A stretch of DNA of 64,000 bases, from assembly GCF_014284125.1 (NCBI RefSeq), contig NZ_JACOFX010000015.1:102949-166948 (forward strand). Direction: 5' to 3'. Origin of the DNA: Undibacterium umbellatum. GTDB lineage: Bacteria; Pseudomonadota; Gammaproteobacteria; Burkholderiales; Burkholderiaceae_D. Every line of letters starts with the position of its first letter. Position 1 is the first letter of the stretch. Both the position numbers and the translations under genes were made by a program. The notes beneath the pieces were generated by a model. That model had not been told where the DNA came from. It did no database searches and saw only the letters and a list, made by a program, of their open reading frames with translations. Shown one piece after another: positions 1-8,528 of the stretch.

Positions 1-1
1 G

Positions 2-457
2 CAGTTGTTTGCTCTGAACGTTAATGCTGCCAAGGCAAGTTTCGAAGAAGGTACTGCCACTGCCAAGCAACTGTTGAGCGCCAAAGACCCACAAGAATTT
101 TTCACTTTGTCTGCAGCTCAAGCTCAGCCAAACGCTGAAAAAGCACTGGCTTATGGCCGTCACCTGGCAAGCATCACAACAGCAACTCAGCAAGAATTCA
201 CTAAGGCAGTTGAAGCGCACATCGCTGAAACAAACACTAAAGTGATTTCCCTGATCGACGAAGTGACAAAAAATGCACCAGCCGGTTCCGAACAAGCTGT
301 AACAGCGTTGAAATCTGTTGTTGGCAACATCAACGCAGGTTACGAGCAACTGTCCAAAACAAGCAAGCAAGCTGTGCAAACACTGGAAGAAAACCTGACC
401 AAGGCTACCCAGCAATTCACACAAGCTGCTGAAAAAGCAACTGCTAAAAAGAAGTAA
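2..457 (+). CDS. phaP: Phasin family protein (PhaP), 5' end outside window
   Basis: Phasins coat intracellular polyhydroxyalkanoate granules and control their size and number. The visible part is an Ala/Lys/Gln/Thr-rich, Cys-free, predicted all-helical protein. It includes the stretch LNVNAAKASFEEG, which matches the N-terminal region of Burkholderiales phasins, and ends in a Lys-rich tail (EKATAKKK). The reading frame is open to the left edge, and family members carry about 30-40 residues before this point, so the true start lies outside the window; the TTG at position 5 is not a credible start. A strong terminator follows at about 509. The thiolase at 784 supports a PHB context, although a terminator separates the two genes. 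Confidence 0.88.
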   Translation, partial: QLFALNVNAAKASFEEGTATAKQLLSAKDPQEFFTLSAAQAQPNAEKALAYGRHLASITTATQQEFTKAVEAHIAETNTKVISLIDEVTKNAPAGSEQAVTALKSVVGNINAGYEQLSKTSKQAVQTLEENLTKATQQFTQAAEKATAKKK

Positions 458-506
458 TTTAGCAATTGTAGATTCAGACTCAATGAAAATTGAGCAGAAG
501 TAAAAT

Positions 507-547
507 TAAAAAATCCCCGCATGCAAGCATGTGGGGATTTTTTTTGC
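507..547 (+). terminator. Rho-independent terminator of phasin gene
   Basis: The stem arms are aaatccccgcatgc and gcatgtggggattt (one mismatch), followed by a run of eight T. It lies 50 nt after the phasin stop codon. Confidence 0.85.
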
Positions 548-783
548 ATTGATTGCCACATGACGGTTTTAAGCCGTCCATTCCCTTCCCGTCAATCAGC
601 CCAGACAGCTTATCTCAGGTTTGAACTTCGCCCTGCAATAGCAAGCATGGCAAAACACCATCTTTTTTTACATGCCCAGACTCAGGCGGGGGCGAGCAGT
701 GGTAAGCTAGAGGATGTATCCTAAAAGCAGCAAAACATTTGACCATCCCACACCCTCGCAAGGGTAAAACCAGGAGAATTCAC
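548..783. other. Intergenic region, phasin to thiolase
   Basis: Together with the terminator, this gap is 326 nt long. I see no convincing gene, repeat or RNA. It must hold the promoter of the thiolase gene. The only clear signal is a ribosome-binding site (aggagaatt) at about 771-779, just before the ATG at 784. Confidence 0.5.
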
Positions 784-1959
784 ATGCAAGACGTGGTAAT
801 CGTAGCTGCAGGCCGTACTGCAGTAGGCAAATTTGGTGGCTCTTTGGCAAAAACGGCTGCTTCCGACTTGGGCGCGCATGTCATCAAGGCCTTGCTGGCA
901 AAAACGGGACTCAGTGGCGATCTGATCAATGAAGTGATACTCGGCCAGGTATTGACTGCAGGTGTGGGTCAGAATGCGGCGCGCCAGGCTGTCATCAAGG
1001 CCGGTCTGCCAGATATGGTTCCGGCATTCACTATCAACAAGGTTTGCGGTAGTGGCCTGAAAGCCACCCACCTGGCAGCACAAGCCATCAAGGCTGGCGA
1101 TGCTGACATCATCATCGCTGGTGGCCAGGAAAACATGAGTGCTTCGCCACACGTCCTGAATGGTTCGCGCGACGGTTTCCGCATGGGCGATGCAAAACTG
1201 GTCGATACCATGATCGTTGACGGCCTGTGGGATGTGTATAACCAATACCACATGGGCATCACCGCAGAAAACGTCGCCAAGAAATACGGTGTCACCCGTG
1301 AAGAACAAGACTTGTTTGCCCTGGCATCACAAAACAAGGCAGAAGCTGCGCAAAAAGCAGGCAAGTTCAAGGATGAAATCATTCCTTTTGAGCTGGTCAG
1401 CAAAAAAGGCACGACAGTGTTTGACAGCGATGAATTCATCAAGCATGGCACCACGCTGGAATCCCTGTCATCCCTGCGTCCGGCCTTCGACAAAAATGGC
1501 ACAGTTACAGCTGGTAATGCCTCCGGCCTCAACGACGGTGCTGCGGCTGTCATCATGATGACAGCCCAAAGAGCAGAGCAACTGGGTTTGCCAGTATTGG
1601 CCCGTATCAAGGCTTATTCATCTGCCGGTATCGACCCAACCATCATGGGCATTGGCCCGGTACCTGCCGCCCAGCTCTGCCTGAAAAAAGCTGGCTGGAC
1701 GCATCAGGATCTGGACCTGATGGAAATCAATGAAGCCTTCGCTGCACAGGCCATCGGCGTCAACAAGGAAATGGGCTGGGACACCAGCAAGATCAACGTC
1801 AATGGCGGTGCGATTGCGATTGGTCACCCTATCGGCGCATCTGGTGCGCGCATTTTGGTCAGCCTTATCCATGAAATGATACGTCGCGATGCCAAAAAAG
1901 GCCTGGCGAGTTTGTGTATCGGTGGTGGCATGGGCGTGGCGCTGGCGATAGAGCGTTGA
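784..1959 (+). CDS. phaA: Acetyl-CoA C-acetyltransferase (beta-ketothiolase)
   Basis: The enzyme condenses two acetyl-CoA to acetoacetyl-CoA, the first step of PHB synthesis, or runs the reverse thiolysis. The 391-residue product has the full thiolase signature: nucleophilic Cys88 in NKVCGSGLK, His348 in GHPIGASGA, and Cys378 in CIGGGMG. Stretches such as [20 protein letters not shown] are nearly the same as remembered Ralstonia PhaA. The start at 784 is chosen because it has a good ribosome-binding site and gives the family's MxDVVIV N-terminus; an earlier in-frame TTG at 739 is unlikely. It is monocistronic with its own terminator. A role in acetoacetate use or ketolysis (AtoB) cannot be separated from PHB synthesis by sequence alone. 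Confidence 0.93.
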   Translation: MQDVVIVAAGRTAVGKFGGSLAKTAASDLGAHVIKALLAKTGLSGDLINEVILGQVLTAGVGQNAARQAVIKAGLPDMVPAFTINKVCGSGLKATHLAAQAIKAGDADIIIAGGQENMSASPHVLNGSRDGFRMGDAKLVDTMIVDGLWDVYNQYHMGITAENVAKKYGVTREEQDLFALASQNKAEAAQKAGKFKDEIIPFELVSKKGTTVFDSDEFIKHGTTLESLSSLRPAFDKNGTVTAGNASGLNDGAAAVIMMTAQRAEQLGLPVLARIKAYSSAGIDPTIMGIGPVPAAQLCLKKAGWTHQDLDLMEINEAFAAQAIGVNKEMGWDTSKINVNGGAIAIGHPIGASGARILVSLIHEMIRRDAKKGLASLCIGGGMGVALAIER

Positions 1960-2002
1960 TTATGTGCCTGCCAGCCTGTCGTTGAACTTGAGTTTGATTT
2001 TC

Positions 2003-2042
2003 AAAACCCCTCCGGCTGATGGCTGGAGGGGTTTTGGTTTTT
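2003..2042 (+). terminator. Rho-independent terminator after thiolase
   Basis: A perfect 11-bp stem (aaaacccctcc / ggaggggtttt) with an 11-nt loop, followed by ggttttt. Confidence 0.85.
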
Positions 2043-2219
2043 GGTGGTACAGCATATTTTCATGTCTGCTGACCATACCTAAATCAGGCTGACAGTCTAT
2101 CCCCGCTACTCGGCGGATACCAGGAACTATTTTGTTGGACAGCTTACTAACTGGCACACATTCACGCGTTATGCATACATGCATATTGCCCTCAAAAAAC
2201 AATTCGGATAGCTGGTCAA

Positions 2220-3536
2220 ATGAAAAGAAAGCTCTGGTTTTACATACTAACGATAGTGTCACTGCTGGTTTTGCTGATGATAATTCTGCTGGGATTTTCT
2301 CTGGCCAATGCAAAACTGGAATTGAGTCACAGTGGCGTGCATCAACGTTTGCTCATGCCTGTCGGTACAGGGGCATATATGGCTATCCGCAATTACGCAG
2401 GTTCTGGTGATCAGGCTTTCATTCCTGGATATCTCGATGGTCCGGTTGTGAGGCGGCAGGGCGAAGACAAGTGGACAGCAAGCTGGTACTGCGAAGACCG
2501 GGTATATACTCAAGAAGGGCGTGGAGCAAAGCTGGATATCACGTGTGCCGGAAAGCAGCATCAATTTCCTTTAGGGCCAGCCATAGCCGCAACACAAACG
2601 CAAAATGAATTACCTGCCAGGTTAGTGGTGCTAAGTGATATCGAGGGAAATCTCACATTCCTGGATGCTGCCTTGAAAAAAATGGAAATTGTGGATGATC
2701 AGGGCAACTGGCGTTTCGCCAATAACCAGATTATCTTCGTTGGTGACTCAGTTGACCGTGGACGCGATACCTATGCAGTGCTTTGGCGCATATATGCCTT
2801 GTCACAGCAAGCGCATGCAGCAGGGGGCAAGGTTCATATGTTGTTGGGCAATCATGAGCAGTATTTATTACTGGGTAAGCTCAAGAGCGCACATCCCGAG
2901 CATGTGTATAGCGCACAACAACTAGGTGGATACACAAACATCTATGCAAGCGACACCATCATTGGTGACTGGCTGCGTAAGCAAACTGTGATCGCCAAGT
3001 TTGGCAACGTCTTGTTTGCGCATGGTGGTATCAATCCCGCCTTTGTGCAACACACCAATAGCGTAGAAGACATTAATCAAACAATGTGGGATTACTGGCA
3101 AGGCAAGTCAACGGGCAAACTCAGTTTTGACATAGTGATGGCCCAAACTGGCGTCAGCCGATATCGGGGTTATTTTTCAGCAAGTAGCACGGACTCTCCA
3201 AGCGCAAAGACTGAAGATGTCAGAAAAGTCTTGAAAGCGTTTAATGCCAGCCATATCGTAGTGGGACATACCATCGTCGACAAAATCAGCTTTCTTCACG
3301 ATAAAGGTGTGATTGCCGTAGATGTGAATGACGATCAATCTGCCAAAGAGTTATTGGTATTTGAAGCTGGTCAGCCGAACATTGTGAGTATTGATGTCCC
3401 AAGAAACATCAACGCAGAAAAAGCGGGCGCAAAGAAAATTCGCCCTTTTAATGTCGCTGAAAGTGCCGACAGAAGCGTATTGTGGAGCTTGATCAAAGCC
3501 AGCTACCTGCAAAGCAAAGTGCCCAGCCCTTACTAG
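2220..3536 (+). CDS. Membrane-anchored metallophosphoesterase (calcineurin-like)
   Basis: A 438-residue protein with one N-terminal membrane helix (about residues 5-28) and a calcineurin-like phosphoesterase domain from about residue 140. The metal-binding blocks are in order: SDIEGN, GDSVDRGRD, GNHEQ, FAHGG and VVGHT. The order and wording resemble the PPP-like bacterial branch (Shewanella-like or bis(5'-nucleosyl)-tetraphosphatase-like enzymes). SDIEGN in place of GDxHG is a small variant. The substrate cannot be told; a protein phosphatase or a nucleotide phosphatase are both possible. The helix with no obvious cleavage site suggests a catalytic domain tethered in the periplasm. The gene stands alone; the start ATG has only a weak ribosome-binding site. 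Confidence 0.8.
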   Translation: MKRKLWFYILTIVSLLVLLMIILLGFSLANAKLELSHSGVHQRLLMPVGTGAYMAIRNYAGSGDQAFIPGYLDGPVVRRQGEDKWTASWYCEDRVYTQEGRGAKLDITCAGKQHQFPLGPAIAATQTQNELPARLVVLSDIEGNLTFLDAALKKMEIVDDQGNWRFANNQIIFVGDSVDRGRDTYAVLWRIYALSQQAHAAGGKVHMLLGNHEQYLLLGKLKSAHPEHVYSAQQLGGYTNIYASDTIIGDWLRKQTVIAKFGNVLFAHGGINPAFVQHTNSVEDINQTMWDYWQGKSTGKLSFDIVMAQTGVSRYRGYFSASSTDSPSAKTEDVRKVLKAFNASHIVVGHTIVDKISFLHDKGVIAVDVNDDQSAKELLVFEAGQPNIVSIDVPRNINAEKAGAKKIRPFNVAESADRSVLWSLIKASYLQSKVPSPY

Positions 3537-3563
3537 CAATGTTTGGATTCAGCGACTGTCCTC

Positions 3564-3598
3564 AAGGGAAAAACCAAAGTTTGTCTTTGGTTTTTCCT
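3564..3598. terminator. Bidirectional terminator between convergent genes
   Basis: A perfect 13-bp A/T-flanked stem (ggaaaaaccaaag / ctttggtttttcc) lies between the phosphoesterase gene and the convergent peptidase gene, so it can serve both. Confidence 0.75.
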
Positions 3599-3622
3599 GC
3601 ATCAACTACAGAGTGATCCTGA

Positions 3623-6034
3623 TTATTTTTTCAGACACTTCTCCAAAAACTGATCTTGTTCCCACAACAAATGCATGATGTTTTCTTTGGCAGCATAGCT
3701 ATGACTTTCCTTGGGCAGAATTACCATACGTACCGGTGCGCCCAGGCCTTTCAACGCCTGGAAATAACGCTCGGTTTGCAGGGTGAATGTGCCGGGATTA
3801 TTGTCGGCTTCGCCATGTACCAGCAACATCGGTGTCTTCATCTTGTCAGCGCTCATGAAGGGTGACATCTTGTTGTACACCTCCGGGCTTTCCCAGTAAT
3901 TGCGCTGCTCACTCTGGAAGCCAAAAGGTGTCAGTGTGCGGTTGTAGGCACCACTGCGCGCGATACCGCAGGCAAACAGTTTTGAATGTGTCAGCAGGTT
4001 TGCCGTCATGAAAGCACCATAAGAATGGCCACCAACGGCAACACGCTTGCGGTCTATGTGACCGAGAGCATCGACTGCGTCTATTGCTGCTTCTGCATTG
4101 TCGACCAGTTGCGGGATGAAGTTGTCATTCGGCTCGGTCTTGCCTTCACCAATAATGGGGAAGGCAGCATCATCAAGTACGGCATAACCGCGCGCTACCC
4201 AATAGATGAAGGATGCAGAGCTTGGGAAAGTAAACTGGTTTTCATTATGCTTGCTTTGGCCAGCTGAATCCTTGTCCTTGAATTCTGCCGGGTAAGCCCA
4301 GATCAGTAAAGGCAGTTTCTCTTTCTTGCTTTTGACGTAGTTGGCAGGCAAATACAAGGTGCCTGACAATTCCACACCATCCTTGCGCTTGTATTTGATG
4401 ACTTCTTTCGAGACATCCTTTAGGCCCATGAAAGGGTTCTTGAATTGCGTCACCGGTGTGAGCTGGCTGCCACCTTTGATGTTGCGGAAGTAATAATTCG
4501 GGTACTCAGTCTTAGACTGTATCTGCACCAGCACATCGCCTTTTTTGACATCTTCTATAGAGACGATATTTTCTATCTTGTCAGTGTAAGCGGACTGATA
4601 CAGACGCGTCTTTTTCAGGCTGCCCAAATCGAGTTCATCAATGAAAGGGAACTGACCTTTTTTGGTGTGACCTGCTCCCAGCAAATAAGCTTTGTTATCT
4701 TCTATGGCCAATACCTTGCGGTGGTACTGGTTGAATTTTGTTTCAAAACGTCCTGGGTCAGAATAGATATCCTGCATATTACGGTCAGAGATGACACGTG
4801 GTGCTTCCGCCGGGCTGGACGGATTGAACAGATAGGCCTTGGTATTGCGCGTGTCATACCAGCCATCGGTGACGATGGCCAGCTTGTCATTGCCCCAGTT
4901 GATACCGACATAGCGCTGGGCAGTTTTTATCAGTGATACGGCAGTCTTGTCGAAAGGTGCATCCCAGGAAAATACTTCATCGCGGTAGTCCACTTTATTG
5001 GCCGGGTCGCCACCATCGAGAGCCTGTACATAGCTGAGGCTGGATGGTTTATCGGCACGCCATTCCATATAGCGTTTACCGACAGCCACTGCATTAAAAC
5101 CCTTGGGAATGACCTCATTCAAGGGTGTCTCATTGACGACCTTAAGTTGCTTGCCATTGATATCGCTGACAATGGTTTTTAAAGGAAAACGCTGCAACGG
5201 AACGATGTAAGAGAAAGGTTTTTGCAGAGTGCTGCTCAGCACATATTTGCCATCAGGTGAAAAACTGACTTCAGCAAACATGTCTGCTTTTTTGAACAAG
5301 CTGCTCTTGCCTTGCAGGTTTATTTTATGCAATTCAGAAGTCGTCAGGTTTACAAAATTACTTTCATCATTCTGGTTTTTCAAGAGATCTGCATAAGTGC
5401 GGTTCTGCGATGTGGCGCCACTGGAGGTGGAAATGATGGGGCCGCCAGGCAAATCCTTGCTGGCATCAAGCAGCGCAGGCCGGTTCTTGGGCAAGACCTT
5501 GATGAGTAGACTTTCACTATCCCTGTACCAGTCGAAAGGAGTGCCCAGATTGGCATTCAGGTTGGCTTCGGTCAGTTTTTTCGCAGTGGCTGTTTCCACG
5601 TCAATGACCCACAGCTCCACACCCTTGGCAGCGGTATTGGTAAAGGCGATTTTCTTTTCATTGGGCGACCAGACCAGGTGACTGATCAGCGGGTTCTCTG
5701 GCAAGCCCTTGACCTGCACTTCATCAGTTGCATCGACTTTGCGCAGCTTGAGATTATTGACGTAGGTCAGCGTGCTGGAAATATTTGTGACAGGATTGAT
5801 GCGCAAACCAGCCAGGCGCATTTCTGTCTGGTTCAAATCATTCAATGATTTATAGGTATTGCGATAACTGAGCAGCAGTGTCTTCCTGTTGCTGTCCATG
5901 CTCACGACAGGGGCGCGCTGGAAGTCGGCCAGATCCAGTATGGCTTGCGGTGGTTTTTGATAGTTCAAATTTTCTTGTGAACCAGCATTGGCACTCAGCG
6001 CGGCGAGCAAGAGAAGACTCAGTTTGCTTTTCAT
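3623..6034 (-). CDS. S9 family peptidase, glutamyl endopeptidase-like (S9D), copy 1
   Basis: A secreted serine peptidase of 803 residues with an N-terminal signal peptide (about 1-18), a beta-propeller-like middle part and a C-terminal alpha/beta-hydrolase domain. The catalytic triad can be read: Ser671 in GGHSYGAFM, Asp744 in GEADNNPG, His778 in KESHSYAA. The blocks around them (IARSGAYNRTLTPFGFQ, DNNPGTF) match chloroplast glutamyl endopeptidase (S9D) as I remember it, rather than classic prolyl oligopeptidase, so cleavage after Glu is the likely specificity. A paralogue with the same blocks lies at 22293-24755. The gene is transcribed alone. Confidence 0.87.
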   Translation of the reverse strand: MKSKLSLLLLAALSANAGSQENLNYQKPPQAILDLADFQRAPVVSMDSNRKTLLLSYRNTYKSLNDLNQTEMRLAGLRINPVTNISSTLTYVNNLKLRKVDATDEVQVKGLPENPLISHLVWSPNEKKIAFTNTAAKGVELWVIDVETATAKKLTEANLNANLGTPFDWYRDSESLLIKVLPKNRPALLDASKDLPGGPIISTSSGATSQNRTYADLLKNQNDESNFVNLTTSELHKINLQGKSSLFKKADMFAEVSFSPDGKYVLSSTLQKPFSYIVPLQRFPLKTIVSDINGKQLKVVNETPLNEVIPKGFNAVAVGKRYMEWRADKPSSLSYVQALDGGDPANKVDYRDEVFSWDAPFDKTAVSLIKTAQRYVGINWGNDKLAIVTDGWYDTRNTKAYLFNPSSPAEAPRVISDRNMQDIYSDPGRFETKFNQYHRKVLAIEDNKAYLLGAGHTKKGQFPFIDELDLGSLKKTRLYQSAYTDKIENIVSIEDVKKGDVLVQIQSKTEYPNYYFRNIKGGSQLTPVTQFKNPFMGLKDVSKEVIKYKRKDGVELSGTLYLPANYVKSKKEKLPLLIWAYPAEFKDKDSAGQSKHNENQFTFPSSASFIYWVARGYAVLDDAAFPIIGEGKTEPNDNFIPQLVDNAEAAIDAVDALGHIDRKRVAVGGHSYGAFMTANLLTHSKLFACGIARSGAYNRTLTPFGFQSEQRNYWESPEVYNKMSPFMSADKMKTPMLLVHGEADNNPGTFTLQTERYFQALKGLGAPVRMVILPKESHSYAAKENIMHLLWEQDQFLEKCLKK

Positions 6035-6190
6035 GAATATCCTTGGTTGAACTTTAATAAGCCGCCCCGGCAGTCAGCTCGGGGAAAGCTTCATTCTAGC
6101 ACCGCAATATATTCAAATTATGCTGTTTTCTTCAGCACTCATAACCAAATAGCTAATGAAAGTAGTCAGCAGAGGGGTTGCATACAAGTT

Positions 6191-7327
6191 TTAGGAAACA
6201 AGGCGCATATTGAACGCGCGTTCAATAAACCACACCAGGGCAATGAGGATGATCAGCCCTGAGCCCACTTGCAAGATGGCGCGCTGGTATAGCCAGTGGC
6301 GGCGCAACAGGTAAGCCAGGGGTAAAAAGCCTGCAACAATGATCAATTGTCCAATCTCGACGCCCAGGTTGAAACCCAGCAGTGCCAGCACCAATGCTGA
6401 TTGCGGCAAGCCAAGGTCGGCCAAAACGCTGGCGAAACCAAAGCCGTGGATAAGCCCAAAAGCAAATGCCACCATCCAGCGCCGTCCCTGGAAGAGTGGG
6501 AACAGATTATTCAGCGCCGCCAAAATGACAGATGCAGCAATCGCTGACTCTACCAGCCGTGTGGGTAAGGTTAATACATTCAGGGCCGCCAGGGTCAGGG
6601 TAATCGAATGGGCCAGCGTAAATGCCGTGACTATTTTCAAGACATCAATGGCGGCTGCTTTAAAGCTGCTGGCAGCATCCCATTTGCCCATTTTTAGCAC
6701 CAGTACGGCAGGCAGCAATAAGGACAATAAAAACAGAATGTGGTCAAAGCCTATCCAGATATGCCAGATGCCATGAAAAATATAATCGCTGAACTGCTGC
6801 CACTTGTTGACTTCAGCTACGACAAATTCCTGGCTGGCCTGTTCGGGGCTGAATATGGCGGTAGCTGTTGCATCCTTCTGGTTCACCAGACGCAGCAAGC
6901 CCTTGTGCTGGGTGTCCAGATCAAAAAATAACTGGTACTGCACTTTGATTTTTTCAACATTGCAGGTGCTGTCGAACATCAATACGGTATAGGCACCATC
7001 GCTATGCTGGTCTATCAGTTGCTGCCCAGCAGTTAGAGGGCACGGCTGGTCGCCTGCCGTGATCTTCAGCCTGGCCAGTGCATAGGCGGCGATGTCGGCA
7101 TGTTTGCTGCGCACTTCATCCCAGGTCAGCTCACCATTGCCATCTTCATCCAGGCCTATGGCAAAGTCCAGATCACGCAAGGCGATATCCCATTGGCCGT
7201 GAACGCCGGTCTGGTCTGCCCGCAGGGTCAGGTAACTGTCGCTGGGCTTGTGGGCATGGGCTGGCAGACTGAATAGCATTGCCAGCATAAGACTGCACGC
7301 CAGACGATGGATGGTGCTGAGCATCAT
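6191..7327 (-). CDS. HupE/UreJ-like membrane protein with periplasmic EF-hand domain
   Basis: The 378-residue product has a signal peptide (about 1-25, ending AHA), a periplasmic domain of about 150 residues, and about six or seven membrane helices from residue 180 on. The first helix carries a His-rich block with H185, H189, D195 and H196 (HGIWHIWIGFDH), typical of the HupE/UreJ family, whose studied members move nickel or cobalt. The periplasmic part has a complete 12-residue EF-hand loop (D60, D62, N64, E66, T68, E71), so calcium binding is likely. It is the last gene of the DUF4331 operon; its ATG overlaps the stop of the TPR gene by 4 nt (ATGA), suggesting translational coupling. The transported metal, if any, is not known from the sequence. 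Confidence 0.82.
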   Translation of the reverse strand: MMLSTIHRLACSLMLAMLFSLPAHAHKPSDSYLTLRADQTGVHGQWDIALRDLDFAIGLDEDGNGELTWDEVRSKHADIAAYALARLKITAGDQPCPLTAGQQLIDQHSDGAYTVLMFDSTCNVEKIKVQYQLFFDLDTQHKGLLRLVNQKDATATAIFSPEQASQEFVVAEVNKWQQFSDYIFHGIWHIWIGFDHILFLLSLLLPAVLVLKMGKWDAASSFKAAAIDVLKIVTAFTLAHSITLTLAALNVLTLPTRLVESAIAASVILAALNNLFPLFQGRRWMVAFAFGLIHGFGFASVLADLGLPQSALVLALLGFNLGVEIGQLIIVAGFLPLAYLLRRHWLYQRAILQVGSGLIILIALVWFIERAFNMRLVS

Positions 7328-8502
7328 GACTTGACTCCCAGTTTGGTGAGTACGGGATTCAAGGTCATGTCCTGCAATTTATTTTGATTCAACCATGCCA
7401 GGGCCGGGCTTGCAGCCTCAGGCTCATGTACCGCAGCAGCTTCCAGCAAGATGCGCAAGTCTGCAGTTTCTTTTTGTATTGCCCAGTTCAATTGCGCCAG
7501 TTTCAGGGCAATTGCCGGACGTTTTTTTAAGTGCAATTCATAGCGTGCCTGCTCGCGCTGGTGCACAGTGTCGCCACGCAGCATGGCGGCTTCAAAACGC
7601 TGATCCAGCAAGTTGATTTGTGCATCCGCAAGCGTTGACTTTTGTGACTGCAAGGCGAGGGCATAACGCAACAATAAGGCGTCTACCCTGGTTTTATCTT
7701 TCAAAAGCTTGACGACTTCTGCAGGTCTTTGCTGATCCAGTAAAAAGTCAGCGTAAGAACCCAGCAGATAACTGTCTGGTGACGCCAGTGCCAACGCTGT
7801 CTGATACCAGGCTTCGGCTGCTTTGACATCGCCCAGTCTTGCCGCCATTTCTGCCAGTAGTGTCATGACCCAGATTTTTGTCGCCGCATCACTGTCTGCA
7901 TTTTTTTCATACTTTTTATAAGCCGTGCCTAGCGATGCATAGCTGTTTTCTGCATCACCATTCAGGCTGCCGACATTATGCAGGCAGGTCAGGGTGATCA
8001 GTTCAGGCGCTAGTGGATACAGGCGCATGCAACTGGCTTTGGCCTGGGCAAACTGGCCTTGTACCTGCAAGACCGTGGCACGTGTCAGCCAGGCCTGGGC
8101 ATTGTCCCTGTCCTGCTTCAATACACTGTTCAGATCAAGCAAAGCCTCAGGAAATTGATGCGTGCTTTGCCGTATGGTGGCACGCAGCACCAGTGCGCTG
8201 GTAGGGGGATTTTGCAGGCCCCACCAGGGTTTCAGTACTGCCTGTGCATAGCCAAGATAACGCGGGTCACCATCATTACGCGCAGCGTTGATATAGGCTT
8301 GTGCCAGTTCGCTGGCAATCACTGGATTGCCCGGTTCTTTGCTCAGGCGTTTGCGTAACTGCGCAAATTCACGTTGCGCCGGATCGCTACGTGAGGGCAG
8401 ATATTCCAGGACTTGTTTGCCGCTACCCGGAATAAAAGGCGTTGCCTGCACATTCAGGCTCAACAGGAGCAGCAAGGCGAATAAGGGGCGATTGAATTGC
8501 AT
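7324..8502 (-). CDS. Secreted tetratricopeptide-repeat protein
   Basis: A 392-residue protein with a signal peptide (about 1-20, ending VQA) and a body made of helical repeats with TPR-like spacing of Ala, Leu and Tyr (for example EALLDLNSVLKQDRDNAQAWLTRATVL and the next repeats). TPR proteins are scaffolds for protein-protein contacts, here most likely in the periplasm. It sits between the TonB-dependent receptor (26-nt gap) and the HupE/UreJ-like gene (4-nt overlap). The tight coupling argues that it works with both, perhaps as an assembly or docking factor; this is inference. No catalytic motif is visible. Confidence 0.78.
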   Translation of the reverse strand: MQFNRPLFALLLLLSLNVQATPFIPGSGKQVLEYLPSRSDPAQREFAQLRKRLSKEPGNPVIASELAQAYINAARNDGDPRYLGYAQAVLKPWWGLQNPPTSALVLRATIRQSTHQFPEALLDLNSVLKQDRDNAQAWLTRATVLQVQGQFAQAKASCMRLYPLAPELITLTCLHNVGSLNGDAENSYASLGTAYKKYEKNADSDAATKIWVMTLLAEMAARLGDVKAAEAWYQTALALASPDSYLLGSYADFLLDQQRPAEVVKLLKDKTRVDALLLRYALALQSQKSTLADAQINLLDQRFEAAMLRGDTVHQREQARYELHLKKRPAIALKLAQLNWAIQKETADLRILLEAAAVHEPEAASPALAWLNQNKLQDMTLNPVLTKLGVKS

Positions 8503-8528
8503 GATGCGCCTGATTTAGATATTAGAAG

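Noticed and set aside
3571..3597. A separate small RNA at the 3' end of the phosphoesterase gene
   Set aside because: The hairpin is fully explained as a bidirectional terminator between convergent genes.
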